64,000 bases of DNA, taken from contig NZ_CP127294.1 in the NCBI RefSeq assembly GCF_030285625.1, positions 1,994,001 through 2,058,000 of the forward strand, read 5' to 3'. The stretch is from Amycolatopsis sp. 2-15 (GTDB lineage: Bacteria; Actinomycetota; Actinomycetes; Mycobacteriales; Pseudonocardiaceae). A program made the position numbers and the translations under genes. Below, piece after piece: positions 1-8,977 of this stretch. The notes under the pieces were generated by a model. It was not told the DNA's origin. It did no database searches and saw nothing but the letters and a program-made list of their open reading frames with translations. The first letter of the stretch is position 1. Every line of letters starts with the position of its first letter.

Positions 1-417
1 GTGCCGGAAGACTCCGAAGCCGTGCGCGAGGAGACGTTCGGCCCGACGGTCACCATCGCCAAGGTCCGCGACATGGACGAGGCGGTGGACAAAGCCAACG
101 CCACCACGTACGGCCTCGGCTCCACGGTGTTCTCCAAGTCCCGCGGCGTCGAGCTCGCCGCGCGGCTGCGCACGGGCATGACCTCGATCAACGCGCCGCT
201 CTCGTTCGCCGGCATCGCGTCGCTGCCCTTCGGCGGCGTCGGCGACTCGGGCTACGGCCGTATCCACGGGCCCGAGGGGCTGCGCGAGTTCGCCCGGACC
301 AAGGCCGTCGCGCGGCAGCGCTTCACCGCGCCGATCACCCTGACTTCCTTCAATCGCAAGGAATCCACCGACGCGCTGGTCGCCAAGCTCATCACGGTCA
401 TGCACGGCAAGCGCTAG
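1..417 (+). CDS. NAD(P)-dependent aldehyde dehydrogenase, C-terminal part
   Basis: The last 138 residues of an aldehyde dehydrogenase, cut by the left window edge. The E-E-T-F-G-P-T segment near residue 12 is the family's conserved EEIFGP block, and PFGGVGDSGYGR followed by GPEGLREF is the usual C-terminal oligomerisation region. The NAD-binding half and the catalytic cysteine lie outside the window, so the substrate cannot be assigned. The GTG at base 1 is only the first in-frame start-like codon, not the true start. It is followed 60 bp later by lactate 2-monooxygenase on the same strand, so the two may be co-transcribed in an oxidative catabolic unit. Confidence 0.9.
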   Translation: MPEDSEAVREETFGPTVTIAKVRDMDEAVDKANATTYGLGSTVFSKSRGVELAARLRTGMTSINAPLSFAGIASLPFGGVGDSGYGRIHGPEGLREFARTKAVARQRFTAPITLTSFNRKESTDALVAKLITVMHGKR

Positions 418-477
418 GGTCTGGACCGCGCCCCGGAACGCCGGGGTGCGGTCCTCCCGAGCCCAGAAAGAGCCCGC

Positions 478-1641
478 ATGACGCGTTACGGCGATTTCCA
501 GAACGAGATCTACTTCGCCGGGCTCACCGGCCGCGTCCCGACCATGCCGATGGTCTACGCCGACCTCGAAGCCCGTGCCGCGCAGGCACTCCCGCCTTCG
601 GTGCTGTCCTATGTGGCCGGTGGCGCCGGCGACGAGGCGACCCAGCGCGGCAACGTCGACGCGTTCGCGCGCTGGGGCCTGATGCCCCGGATGTTCGTCG
701 GAGCCAAGGAACGCGACCTGTCGGTGGACCTGTTCGGGTTCAAGCTGGCGTCGCCGCTGTTCATGGCGCCGGTGGGCGTCGTCGGCATTTGCACCCAGGA
801 CGGCCACGGCGACCTCGCCACCGCCCGGGCCGCCGCGCGCACGGGCGTGCCGATGGTCGCGTCGACGCTGTCGGCCGACCCGTTGGACCAGGTCGCGGGC
901 GAGTTCGGGGAGACGCCGGGGTTTTTCCAGCTCTACACGCCGACTGACCGCGAGCTGGCCGCGTCTTTGGTGCAGCGCGCCGAAGCGGCCGGGTTCAAGG
1001 GGATCGTGGTCACGCTCGACACGTGGGTCACCGGATGGCGCCCGCGCGACCTGACCACGGCGAACTTCCCGCAGCTGCGCGGTCATTGTCTCGCCAACTA
1101 CTTCACGGACCCCGTCTTCCTTCGGCTGCTCGGCAAGGCGCCCGAAGAGGACCCGATGGCGGCCGTCGGACTGTGGGCCCAGCTCTTCGGCAACGCGCTG
1201 ACCTGGGACGACCTGCCGTGGCTGCGGTCACTGACGTCGCTGCCCCTGATCGTGAAGGGCATCCAGCACCCGGACGACGCCCGGCGCGCCATCGACGGCG
1301 GCGTCGACGGCATCTACTGCTCCAACCACGGCGGGCGCCAGGCCAACGGCGGCCTCCCGGCGCTCGACTGCCTCGCCGGTGTCGTCGACGCCTCCGGCGA
1401 CACGCCGGTGCTGTTCGACTCCGGCGTCCGCTCGGGCGCGGACATCGTCAAGGCGCTGGCGTTGGGCGCGCGGGCCGTGGGCGTCGGCCGGCCCTACGTC
1501 TGGGGCCTCGCGCTGGGCGGCGTCGACGGCGCCGTCCACGTCCTCCGCAGCCTCCTCGCCGAAGCCGACCTGATCATGGCCGTCGACGGCTACCCGACGC
1601 CGGCGGACCTCACGCGCGAGAGCCTGAGGAGGGTTGGTTAG
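478..1641 (+). CDS. Lactate 2-monooxygenase (FMN-dependent alpha-hydroxy acid oxidase family)
   Basis: A 387-residue FMN enzyme expected to turn L-lactate and O2 into acetate, CO2 and water. The start [15 protein letters not shown] and the motifs [20 protein letters not shown] and [13 protein letters not shown] closely follow mycobacterial lactate monooxygenase. The catalytic histidine and FMN-binding arginine are in [11 protein letters not shown], and [20 protein letters not shown] is the FMN phosphate-binding segment. The length matches lactate monooxygenase, which carries a longer loop 4 than glycolate oxidase. The ATG follows an AAAGAGCC stretch. It ends on a hairpin that contains its own stop codon and that of the convergent GMC gene. 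A related mandelate or glycolate oxidase is possible but less likely. Confidence 0.9.
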   Translation: MTRYGDFQNEIYFAGLTGRVPTMPMVYADLEARAAQALPPSVLSYVAGGAGDEATQRGNVDAFARWGLMPRMFVGAKERDLSVDLFGFKLASPLFMAPVGVVGICTQDGHGDLATARAAARTGVPMVASTLSADPLDQVAGEFGETPGFFQLYTPTDRELAASLVQRAEAAGFKGIVVTLDTWVTGWRPRDLTTANFPQLRGHCLANYFTDPVFLRLLGKAPEEDPMAAVGLWAQLFGNALTWDDLPWLRSLTSLPLIVKGIQHPDDARRAIDGGVDGIYCSNHGGRQANGGLPALDCLAGVVDASGDTPVLFDSGVRSGADIVKALALGARAVGVGRPYVWGLALGGVDGAVHVLRSLLAEADLIMAVDGYPTPADLTRESLRRVG

Positions 1642-1706
1642 GTCGGGCCCGGGTTGTGGCGCGGCTGTGGACAGCAGGTTGGGGACAACTGCCTGGGCCC
1701 GACCTA
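1639..1706. terminator. Bidirectional hairpin between convergent genes
   Basis: TAGGTCGGGCCC at 1639-1650 is the exact reverse complement of GGGCCCGACCTA at 1695-1706. The first arm contains the stop codon of the lactate monooxygenase gene and the second contains the stop codon of the GMC oxidoreductase. The 44-base loop has weaker internal pairing. There is no T-tract, which is common for actinobacterial terminators. Confidence 0.6.
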
Positions 1707-3290
1707 GGCCGAACGACCCCGGATCAAATCCGCCGCTTTCTCCGCCACCATGATCGTCGGGGCGTTCGTGTTGCCGCGCGGGACCACCGGCATCACCGAG
1801 GCGTCGACGACCCGCAGGCCCTCCACCCCGCGCACCTTCAGCGAAGGGTCGACCACCGCGTGCTCGTCCGAACCCATCGCGCAGGTGCCCACCGGGTGGT
1901 AGAGCGTCTGGGTGTTCTCGCGGATGTGGTCGGTGAGGGCGTCGTCGGAGAGGTCGTGGGTGGTGGGCAGGAAGGGTTTGTCCAGGAACCGCGCGAGCGG
2001 CCCCGACTTGCCGATGTCGATCAGCGACCGCAGCGCCGTCTTCATGGTGTCCAGGTCGATCGGCTCCGCGTAGTACGCCGGGTCGATTTCCGGCTTCCAC
2101 AAGGGATTCGCCGACTTCAGCCGCAGCCGGCCGCGGCTGGCGACGTCGACCAGCGTCGCCGCCGAGGTGAAGCCCGGGACGGTGGGTTCGCGGAAACCGT
2201 TGTCGTAGAACAACGTCGGCGCGACGTGGATCTGCATGTCGGGAGCGGCGAGACCGTCGCGGGTCGGGAAGAACGCGCCTGCCTCGCCGATGTTCGACGC
2301 GAGCGGCCCGCGCCGCGTCAGCTGCCAGCGGACCAGGCCGGCCGGGGTGGCCGCGTCGACGAGGTCGGTGGTGCCCTTGGTCGACCAGATGATGCCGGCC
2401 GCCGGGTGGTCGTGCAGGTTCGCACCGACGCCCGCCAAGCCGGCGACGACGTCGATGCCCAGCTCACGCAGGTGCTCGGCCGGCCCGACGCCGGACAGCA
2501 TCAGCAGCTGCGGCGAGTTCACCGCGCCCCCCGAAAGCAGCACCTCCGCGTCGGCGCGCGCCGTGACCTCGACGCCCTTGTGCAGGTACGTCACGCCCAC
2601 CGCGCGCGTGCCCTCGAACACCACCCGCGTGGCCTGCGCGTGGGTGTGGACAGTCAGGTTCGGCCGCGACAACGCGGGCCGCAGGTACGCGTCGGCGGTG
2701 GACCAGCGCCGCCCGCGCTTGCAGGTGACCTGGTAGACGCCGGCGCCTTCCTGGGTCTCGCCGTTGAAGTCGTCGGTGCGCTTCAGGCCCCAGGCCACGG
2801 CGCTGTCGACCCACGCGCTGGACAGCTCGTGGGTGAAGCGGCGGTCTTCGACCTGCAGCGGGCCGTCGGTGCCGTGCAGTGGTCCGCCGAGGCGCTGGTT
2901 GGCCTCGGCGCGCTTGAAGTACGGCAGCACGTCGTCCCAGCCCCAGCCGGTGGCGCCGTGGGAATCGCGCCAGCCGTCGTAGTCGGCGCGGTTACCGCGG
3001 ATGTAGATCATCGCGTTGATCGACGAGCTGCCGCCGAGCATCTTGCCGCGCGGCCAGTAGGCGGTCTTGCCGGTGTGCTTCTGCTCGACGGTCTCGTAGT
3101 TCCAGTCCCACCGCGTCTTGAACAGCGACGCGAACGCGGCCGGGATGTGGATCTCGTCGGCGGTGTCCTCGCCGCCGGCCTCGAGCAGCAGCACCCGGGC
3201 GGCCGGATCCTCGCTCAGCCGGGCCGCCAGCACGCAGCCCGCGCTGCCCGCGCCGACGATGACGTAGTCGAACGAGTCCTGACCGGCCAC
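1704..3290 (-). CDS. GMC family FAD-dependent oxidoreductase (choline dehydrogenase-like)
   Basis: A 528-residue glucose-methanol-choline oxidoreductase. The N-terminal YVIVGAGSAGCVLAARLSED is the ADP-binding Rossmann fold, LLLEAGG binds the FAD ribose, and WPRGKMLGGSSSINAMIYIR is GMC signature 1. GGAVNSPQLLMLSGVGPA is signature 2. The C-terminal YHPVGTCAMG carries the catalytic histidine, and RGNTNAPTIMVAEKAADLI ends the fold. Length is typical of choline or alcohol dehydrogenases of the family. GTG start with GGAGG 5 nt upstream. It is divergent from purS and convergent with the lactate monooxygenase gene. The alcohol substrate is not determinable from sequence. Confidence 0.92.
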   Translation of the reverse strand: MAGQDSFDYVIVGAGSAGCVLAARLSEDPAARVLLLEAGGEDTADEIHIPAAFASLFKTRWDWNYETVEQKHTGKTAYWPRGKMLGGSSSINAMIYIRGNRADYDGWRDSHGATGWGWDDVLPYFKRAEANQRLGGPLHGTDGPLQVEDRRFTHELSSAWVDSAVAWGLKRTDDFNGETQEGAGVYQVTCKRGRRWSTADAYLRPALSRPNLTVHTHAQATRVVFEGTRAVGVTYLHKGVEVTARADAEVLLSGGAVNSPQLLMLSGVGPAEHLRELGIDVVAGLAGVGANLHDHPAAGIIWSTKGTTDLVDAATPAGLVRWQLTRRGPLASNIGEAGAFFPTRDGLAAPDMQIHVAPTLFYDNGFREPTVPGFTSAATLVDVASRGRLRLKSANPLWKPEIDPAYYAEPIDLDTMKTALRSLIDIGKSGPLARFLDKPFLPTTHDLSDDALTDHIRENTQTLYHPVGTCAMGSDEHAVVDPSLKVRGVEGLRVVDASVMPVVPRGNTNAPTIMVAEKAADLIRGRSA

Positions 3291-3508
3291 GATGCCTCCA
3301 GCTGCTCATGTTGGCGTGCTGTCAACGACTCATCATGGCCCAGCACGCGGGCCGGGGAAAGGCCCCGTGAGCAGCATCCTCTCCCCGTGCGGCGCGGGCC
3401 AGTTGTGACCTGCGCTTCTGTGCGCGGCACCGGACGGGCGCCGGGTGCCACGGGTCAAGTACGCTCGCCCCGTACCCCACGACCTGCGTGAATAAGGAGC
3501 AGCCTGCC

Positions 3509-3748
3509 GTGGCCCGAGTCGTCGTCGACGTCATGCCGAAACCCGAGATCCTCGACCCGCAGGGCCAGGCGGTGGCCCGCGCGCTGCCGCGGCTGGGGTT
3601 CACCGGCGTCACGGAAGTGCGCCAGGGCAAGCACTTCGAGCTCGAAGTCGACGACACCGTCGACGACGAGACGCTCGCCAAGATCGCCGAAGGCTTCCTC
3701 GCGAACCCCGTGATCGAGCAGTGGACCATCCGCCGGGTGGACGCGTGA
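3509..3748 (+). CDS. purS: Phosphoribosylformylglycinamidine synthase subunit PurS
   Basis: Small subunit of the three-part FGAM synthase (PurS-PurQ-PurL, step 4 of de novo purine synthesis); PurS bridges PurQ and PurL. The 79-residue product starts [18 protein letters not shown], a standard PurS N-terminus, and keeps [16 protein letters not shown]. The GTG at 3509 is preferred over the in-frame GTG at 3488 because AAGGAG lies 9 nt before it and the longer form would add non-conserved residues. The stop overlaps the purQ start as GTGA, so translation is probably coupled. purL lies 7 kb downstream instead of following directly. Confidence 0.93.
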   Translation: MARVVVDVMPKPEILDPQGQAVARALPRLGFTGVTEVRQGKHFELEVDDTVDDETLAKIAEGFLANPVIEQWTIRRVDA

Positions 3749-4422
3749 GCGCGCGCATCGGCGTCATCACCTTCCCGGGCACCCTCGACGACGGCGACGC
3801 CGCCCGCGCGGTCCGCTACGCCGACGCCGAGGCCGTGCCCCTGTGGCACGCCGACGCCGACCTGCGCGGCGTCGACGGCGTGGTCGTACCCGGCGGCTTC
3901 TCCTACGGCGACTACCTGCGCGCCGGCGTGATCGCCCGCTTCGCGCCGGTGATGACGTCGGTCATCGACGCCGCCCGAAAGGGCATGCCGGTCCTCGGCA
4001 TCTGCAACGGCTTCCAGATCCTCTGCGAAGCCGGCCTGCTGCCCGGCGCGATGATCCGCAACGTCGGCCTGCACTTCGTCTGCCGCGACCAGTGGCTGCG
4101 CGTCGAGGACAACGACACGGCCTGGACCAGCCGCTACGACAAGGGCGCGGAGATCCTCATTCCGCTCAAGAACAACGACGGCTGCTACATGGCCGACCAG
4201 TCCACTTTGGACATGCTGGAGGCCGAGGGCCGCGTCGCGTTCCGCTACGTGGACGGCAACCCCAACGGCTCCCGCAACGACATCGCCGGCGTCCGCAGCG
4301 AAAACGGCCGCATCGTCGGCCTCATGCCCCACCCGGAACACGCGATCGACGCGCTGACCGGGCCGTCGGACGACGGGCTGGGCATGTTCCTGAGCGCGGT
4401 CGACGCGTTCGCGAAGGCCTGA
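3745..4422 (+). CDS. purQ: Phosphoribosylformylglycinamidine synthase subunit PurQ (glutaminase)
   Basis: A class I glutamine amidotransferase subunit of 225 residues that releases ammonia for PurL. The nucleophilic cysteine is C87 in [13 protein letters not shown], the oxyanion strand is [16 protein letters not shown], and the His-Glu dyad is in GLMPHPEH near the C-terminus. The GTG start at 3745 overlaps the purS stop by 4 bp; the in-frame GTG at 3721 inside purS would add unrelated residues. It converges on the PARG-like gene with one base between the two stop codons. Confidence 0.95.
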   Translation: MSARIGVITFPGTLDDGDAARAVRYADAEAVPLWHADADLRGVDGVVVPGGFSYGDYLRAGVIARFAPVMTSVIDAARKGMPVLGICNGFQILCEAGLLPGAMIRNVGLHFVCRDQWLRVEDNDTAWTSRYDKGAEILIPLKNNDGCYMADQSTLDMLEAEGRVAFRYVDGNPNGSRNDIAGVRSENGRIVGLMPHPEHAIDALTGPSDDGLGMFLSAVDAFAKA

Positions 4423-4423
4423 T

Positions 4424-5206
4424 TCACCGGCCGAACGTGCGGGCGAACGCGGCGTAGGCCGGTTCGCCCGCACGCCGGTCCAGCACGGCGAACGTGACGT
4501 GCTCGAAGTGTGGCCGGGCGTCGAGAGCCTTCCGGAACGCGCCGGCGACAACCGCCGGATCGTTCTCGAACACCCCGCAGCCCCACGCGCCCAGCACGAG
4601 CTTGCGGTGCCCGCGACTCGCGGCGATCTCCACGACACGGTCGGCCCGCCGCTCAAGGACGGCCGGCACGGAGGCCTCGTGCTCCGGCTGGTTGCGCCTG
4701 ATCGCGCCCAGGTTCGGCGCCGCCGCGGTCAGGAACGACACGGACGTCGCCTCGGACAAGAGAGCGCCACTGTCGTCGCGGAACACCGGCACCCCCGGCG
4801 AGTGGATGACGCGGTCGCTGTAGCGGAGGTCGCTGTTCGCGCGGTGGTGCTCGTAGAACTCCCGCGCTTCGAGCAGGCACGCGTACAGCGCCGAGCTGCG
4901 GGCGATCGCCTCTTCCTGCGCTTGGGCCCCGTTCAGGAAGCCGCCGCCGGGGTTTCGCGCGGAGGCGAACACGAGGCACGCGACATCGCCACCCAGCCGA
5001 CGCGCGGCCGCGGTACTCGATTCGTTGGTGACCTCGATGCTCGGCGCGACTCGGGCCTCGGGGGCGGAAACCTCGTCGGTCGGCAGGTACAGCCGCGTGC
5101 CCTTGCGCGCGAGCGCCACCTGATCCCGAATCACGACCTCGCCGTATTGACCGCGCTCGACGATCCGCACGGTCTCCGCGGCGATGTTCCTCAACCTGCT
5201 GCTCAC
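4424..5206 (-). CDS. Bacterial-type poly(ADP-ribose) glycohydrolase-like macrodomain protein (TIGR02452 family)
   Basis: A 260-residue protein that fits the TIGR02452 macrodomain family. It contains RNPGGGFLNGAQAQEEAIAR, which satisfies the GGG-X6-8-QEE catalytic signature of bacterial-type PARG; the second glutamate of QEE is the expected catalytic residue. GGDVACLVFASA upstream and LVLGAWGCGVFENDP downstream complete the macrodomain core. From family knowledge it would hydrolyse ADP-ribose chains or O-glycosidic ADP-ribose. GTG at 5206 is chosen because SSRLRNIAAETVRIVE is the normal N-terminus; the longer open frame overlaps the tetR gene. It lies 41 bp behind tetR on the same strand, so co-transcription is likely. 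The substrate in this organism is unknown. Confidence 0.82.
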   Translation of the reverse strand: MSSRLRNIAAETVRIVERGQYGEVVIRDQVALARKGTRLYLPTDEVSAPEARVAPSIEVTNESSTAAARRLGGDVACLVFASARNPGGGFLNGAQAQEEAIARSSALYACLLEAREFYEHHRANSDLRYSDRVIHSPGVPVFRDDSGALLSEATSVSFLTAAAPNLGAIRRNQPEHEASVPAVLERRADRVVEIAASRGHRKLVLGAWGCGVFENDPAVVAGAFRKALDARPHFEHVTFAVLDRRAGEPAYAAFARTFGR

Positions 5207-5247
5207 GTCGGAAATCGTGGCCTGCGCGGGCAAGGGGCACAACGGAA

Positions 5248-5844
5248 TTAGCCGGCCGGGAGGTTGATCAACGCCGCCGTCGAGAAGTCCGCCGCGAGCC
5301 GGGCCGCCGACGGCAGGTCGAGGCCGTGGTCGATTGCGTGGCGGGCGGAGGTCGTGGCGACGCCCACGAGGATGTTGGCGAGCTGGCGTTCGTCGGCGCG
5401 TGGGGGGAGGCCGTGGGCGGTGAGGTAGGCGCGGATGCGACGGGTGACCTGTTCGTCGATGTCGGCGAGGAGGCGTTCGCGCACCGCGATGGTGTCGCTG
5501 GTGATGTCGACGCCGAACAGGAGGCGGAAGCCGTCGGGTTCGGCGGCGGCGTAGTCGAACAGGGCCTGGGTATCGGCGGCGACCTGGGCGCGCAGGCCGA
5601 GGCCGTCGTTGCGTTCGTATTCGGCGAACAGCCGCGCGCGGCAGGCCGCGGCCTCGCGGTCGAGCAGGCGGCGGTAGAGGGAGTCCTTGTCGCCGAAGTG
5701 GGCGTACAGCGTGGGTTTGGTGGAACGGCTGCGCTCGGCGATCGCGTTCATGGTGGTGGCGCGGAAGCCGCACTCCACGAAGACCGTCCGGGCGGCGTCG
5801 AGCAGTTCGTCGTCGGTGGGGCGGGCGCGAGTGGAGCGGTTCAT
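5248..5844 (-). CDS. TetR family transcriptional regulator
   Basis: A 198-residue regulator. The N-terminal helix-turn-helix is DELLDAARTVFVECGFRA followed by TTMNAIAERSRSTKPTLYAH and FGDKDSLYRRLL, the classical TetR_N domain. The remainder is a helical ligand/dimer domain of unknown specificity. ATG at 5844 gives the usual short basic lead before the HTH; the longer frame reaches into the operator. It is divergent from the secreted serine hydrolase across an 81-bp gap containing a strong inverted repeat, so it probably represses itself, the downstream PARG-like gene and the hydrolase. Confidence 0.9.
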   Translation of the reverse strand: MNRSTRARPTDDELLDAARTVFVECGFRATTMNAIAERSRSTKPTLYAHFGDKDSLYRRLLDREAAACRARLFAEYERNDGLGLRAQVAADTQALFDYAAAEPDGFRLLFGVDITSDTIAVRERLLADIDEQVTRRIRAYLTAHGLPPRADERQLANILVGVATTSARHAIDHGLDLPSAARLAADFSTAALINLPAG

Positions 5845-5864
5845 CCGGCGAGCATATCCGCTCG

Positions 5865-5902
5865 GCTTTACCCGGCGGTAAAGCTGCGCTAGCTTTACCG
5901 CC
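5865..5902. promoter_or_regulatory. Probable TetR operator (inverted repeat plus extra half-site)
   Basis: GCTTTACCCGGCGGTAAAGC at 5865-5884 is a near-perfect palindrome of GCTTTACC arms. A third copy, GCTTTACCGCC, follows at 5892-5902. It sits between the divergent tetR and serine hydrolase starts. The size and position suit a TetR dimer with a second, partial site; binding is inferred. Confidence 0.7.
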
Positions 5903-5925
5903 AGGTCAAGCAAAGGAGTGCCGGC

Positions 5926-7221
5926 ATGCGTCGACGCGTGGTCGCCTCACTCACCGCGGCATTGCTGCTGGTGACGGCTCTGGTCATCCCCGGCATGGCG
6001 ACCGCCGCGCCGCGTCAGGGCTGCACGCTCCCCGCGGAAGGCACCGCATTCGAAACGGCGTCGCCCGCCGAGGAGGCGATGGATCCCGCCGCTGTCGACG
6101 CCGCGGTGGCCTACGCGCAGACCCACCTGCGCGCCTCCGTCCAGATCTTCCGCTACGACTGCCGGATCGGCCGCGGCCTGCTCGACCCGGTCACCGATCA
6201 CGTGCCGGTGGAGATCTTCAGCTCCACCAAGTCGGTCGTCTCGATCCTCACCGGGATCGCCTACGACCAGCACCGGATCGGGCTCGACGACCCGATCGGC
6301 AAGTACCTGCCCGCCGGGATGGGCGACGCGGCGCACCGCGCCGTCACGATCCGCGACCTGCTCACCGAGACCTCCGGGCTGGACGAGGCGATCCTGTCGG
6401 AGTTCGCGACCATCGGCACCGACCCGGACATCGCGCAGGAAGCGCTGGCCCAGCCGCTCACCCACGAGCCGGGCACGCACTTCGAGTACAGCCAGCGCAC
6501 GCCCGACCTGCTCTCGGCGGTGCTCCAGCGCGCCGTCGGCGAGGATTTGCAGGACTTCGCGCAGCGGGAGCTGTTCGACCCGCTCGGCATTCCGCGCGGC
6601 AGCTACCTCTGGCTGCGCGACCGGGCCGGGAACAGCTACGGCTACGCGAACCTGTTCATCCCGCCGGCCCAGTTCGCGAAGCTCGGGCTGCTGATGCAAC
6701 ACGACGGCAGCTGGCGCGGGCAGCGCGTCGTCTCGAGCGACTACCTCACGCAGGCGCGGGCGAACACGCCCACCAACCCGTGTTACGGCTTCCTGTTCTG
6801 GCACAACGGCGGCAGCTCGTGCACCTCGGCCAACTTCCCCCACGCGCAGACGGTGGCGGGGCCGATGATCGGCAGCGCGCCCGACGACCTGTTCGCCATG
6901 GTCGGCGCCTTGCAGCAGAACAACTTCATGATCCCGAGCCTCGGCATCACGGTCACCTGGACCGGCGCGCTCGGCGACACGTCGCTGAACCTGGCCGGCC
7001 TGCTGAGTGCGTCGCCGTCAGGCTCGAACCTCTACTACAACTTCTTCCGCATCCTGCTGCGCGGCGTTCAGGACACGCCCGTGCCCGACCCCGGGCCGTT
7101 CCGGATGCCGCCGCTGGACCTCGATGTGAACCCGGTCAACTACCTGGACCCGGCCGTACTGCTGCGGGATCTGTCGCCCAATGCCCAGTGCAACGTGTTG
7201 ATCTGCCGGCAGCCCGGCTGA
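5926..7221 (+). CDS. Secreted serine hydrolase, beta-lactamase class C/PBP4-like family
   Basis: A 431-residue secreted protein. Residues 1-28 form a signal peptide (basic start, hydrophobic core, ATAA-P cleavage region). The nucleophile motif SxxK is S99-S-T-K102, and YSQ at 188-190 occupies the YxN/YxS position. LLTETSGLDE and FDPLGIPRGSYLWLRD are usual for the esterase/DD-peptidase-like branch of the family. It could be an esterase, a peptidase or a beta-lactamase. AAAGGAG lies 7 nt before the ATG. It faces tetR across a shared operator, so expression is probably inducible by the TetR ligand. The stop codon is embedded in a strong convergent hairpin. Confidence 0.85.
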   Translation: MRRRVVASLTAALLLVTALVIPGMATAAPRQGCTLPAEGTAFETASPAEEAMDPAAVDAAVAYAQTHLRASVQIFRYDCRIGRGLLDPVTDHVPVEIFSSTKSVVSILTGIAYDQHRIGLDDPIGKYLPAGMGDAAHRAVTIRDLLTETSGLDEAILSEFATIGTDPDIAQEALAQPLTHEPGTHFEYSQRTPDLLSAVLQRAVGEDLQDFAQRELFDPLGIPRGSYLWLRDRAGNSYGYANLFIPPAQFAKLGLLMQHDGSWRGQRVVSSDYLTQARANTPTNPCYGFLFWHNGGSSCTSANFPHAQTVAGPMIGSAPDDLFAMVGALQQNNFMIPSLGITVTWTGALGDTSLNLAGLLSASPSGSNLYYNFFRILLRGVQDTPVPDPGPFRMPPLDLDVNPVNYLDPAVLLRDLSPNAQCNVLICRQPG

Positions 7222-7237
7222 TCAGCCGGGCTGCCGG
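7206..7237. terminator. Bidirectional terminator hairpin
   Basis: CCGGCAGCCCGGCT at 7206-7219 pairs perfectly with AGCCGGGCTGCCGG at 7224-7237 around a GATC loop. It contains the serine hydrolase stop and ends directly before the stop codon of the convergent ABC gene at 7238, so it serves both genes. Confidence 0.75.
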
Positions 7238-8977
7238 TTACGTGGCCGCGGCCACCAACCGTGCGTACGGCCCGTCGGCCGCCAGCAGTTCCGAGTGCGA
7301 GCCCAGCTCCGTGATCCGACCGCCCTCGACCACGGCGACGCGGTCGGCCGCGGCGGCCGTGTGGAGGCGGTGGGCGATGGCGATCACCGTGCGGCCCTCC
7401 AGCACGGCGTTCAGCGAGCGCTCCAGCTCACGCGCGGAACCCGTGTCCAGCAACGAAGTCGCCTCGTCCAGGACCAGCGTGTGCGGATCAGCCAGCACGA
7501 CCCGCGCCAGCGCCAGCTGCTGCGCCAACGCCGCCGGAACCGCGTACGCACCGGAACCCAGTCGCGTGTCCAAGCCCTCCGGCAGCGAAGCGAACCACTC
7601 CGCCGCACCCGCCGAAGTCAACGCGGCCAGGAGCTCCGCGTCCGTCCAGTCGCCGCCATCACGCCGAGCCGGCAGCGACAGGTTTTCCCGCAGCGAACCC
7701 GAGAACGTGTGGTGTTCCTGCGTCAGCAACAGCACCTCACCGCGCAGCAGATCCTCCGCCAGCGACGAAACCTCCGTGCCACCGACACGAATCGAGCCCG
7801 ACGTCGGCGCCGAGATGCCCGCGAGCAGCCGCCCCAGCGTCGACTTGCCGGCACCCGAAGGCCCGACGATCGCCAAGCGCTCGCCCCGCGGTACCGACAG
7901 GTCGATCCCGTGCAGCACCTCGCGATCGGCCGTGTACCCGAAGTGGACGTCGCGCACCTCGAGGTCGCGCCCGGCCGGCACCGTGGTCACCTCGGCACGA
8001 GCCGGAGCCGGCTGCACACCCAGGATTCGGCGCGCCGCCGCCAGCGCCACCTGCAGGTCCTCCATCCAGAACAGCGCCTCGTTCAGCGGCGCCGTCATGG
8101 CCTGGGCGTAGGCCAGCATCGTCGTGATCGTGCCCAGCTGCGCCCAGCCCTGCGAGTACGCGAAGAAACCGAGGCCCAGCAATGCGGCGATCGGCAGCAC
8201 GTAGCTGATCTCCAGCGACGGCAGCCACCGCAGCTGCAGCGCGCGCATGCGGCGTTCGCCGAGCACGGCCTCGTCCAGGGCGTCCCGGCCCAGCAGGATG
8301 CGGCGGTCGGTGAGGCTCAGCGCCTCGGTGGTCCGCGCGCCCTCGACGGTCTCGTGCGTGGCCGACTGCAGGTCGCCCCAGCGGTCGAGCATCCAGGCCA
8401 TCAGCTTGGGGATCCGGCGCTGGTACCAGATGTTCACGGGCACCAGCAGCGGCAGCGCCACGAGCAGCGCCAGCGCCAGCAGCGGCGACGTTGCGATCAT
8501 CGCGACGGTGGTCAGCAGCACCGTCACCACCGCGATCAGGATCTCCGGTGCCGCGAAGCGCACGGCGTGGTCGAGGCGGCTGATGTCACTCGTCGCGCGG
8601 CTGAGCAGGTCGCCGGTGCCGGCGGCCTCGACCGTGCCGAGCGGCAGGCTCAGCGAGTTGGCCACGAACCGCTCGCGCGTCTGCGCCAGCACGCGCTCGC
8701 CGAACATGCGGCCACGCAGGCGCGCCGCCTTCTTCGCCCAGGCCTGCAGCAGCAGCGCCACCACGAAACCCACGGCCAGCAGGTCGACGCGCACCGTGCT
8801 GTCGCCGTCGACGACGCCCTGCACGAGCAGGCCGAGCAGCTGCGGCCCGGTCAGCCCGATCAGCGTGGCCAGGCAGAACAGCCCGAGCATCACCGAGAAC
8901 TCACGCCGGTGCTCGGCGGCCGTGCGTGCCGCCCAGCGCCGCACGTCGCGACCCGAGGCGAGGGGGAGCCGTTTCAC
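7238..8977 (-). CDS. ABC exporter half-transporter, subunit 2 (intact Walker A, degenerate signature)
   Basis: A 579-residue TMD-NBD half-transporter. About six membrane helices (residues 25-300) precede one ATPase domain. Walker A is intact (GPSGAGKST), Walker B is TLVLDEATS and the H-loop is AIAHRLH. The ABC signature is lost: the position expected to read LSGGQ has AVPAALAQQ. GTG at 8977 is chosen because it overlaps the stop of the upstream partner as GTGA; the longer frame to 9025 lies inside that partner. With subunit 1 it should form a heterodimeric exporter. The substrate is unknown; drug, lipid or siderophore export are all possible. Confidence 0.88.
   Translation of the reverse strand: MKRLPLASGRDVRRWAARTAAEHRREFSVMLGLFCLATLIGLTGPQLLGLLVQGVVDGDSTVRVDLLAVGFVVALLLQAWAKKAARLRGRMFGERVLAQTRERFVANSLSLPLGTVEAAGTGDLLSRATSDISRLDHAVRFAAPEILIAVVTVLLTTVAMIATSPLLALALLVALPLLVPVNIWYQRRIPKLMAWMLDRWGDLQSATHETVEGARTTEALSLTDRRILLGRDALDEAVLGERRMRALQLRWLPSLEISYVLPIAALLGLGFFAYSQGWAQLGTITTMLAYAQAMTAPLNEALFWMEDLQVALAAARRILGVQPAPARAEVTTVPAGRDLEVRDVHFGYTADREVLHGIDLSVPRGERLAIVGPSGAGKSTLGRLLAGISAPTSGSIRVGGTEVSSLAEDLLRGEVLLLTQEHHTFSGSLRENLSLPARRDGGDWTDAELLAALTSAGAAEWFASLPEGLDTRLGSGAYAVPAALAQQLALARVVLADPHTLVLDEATSLLDTGSARELERSLNAVLEGRTVIAIAHRLHTAAAADRVAVVEGGRITELGSHSELLAADGPYARLVAAAT

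Noticed and set aside
1023..3491. An 822-codon plus-strand open frame across the lactate monooxygenase end and the GMC gene
   Set aside because: It is antisense to the clear GMC oxidoreductase, arginine-rich and without domains; long shadow frames are expected at this GC content.
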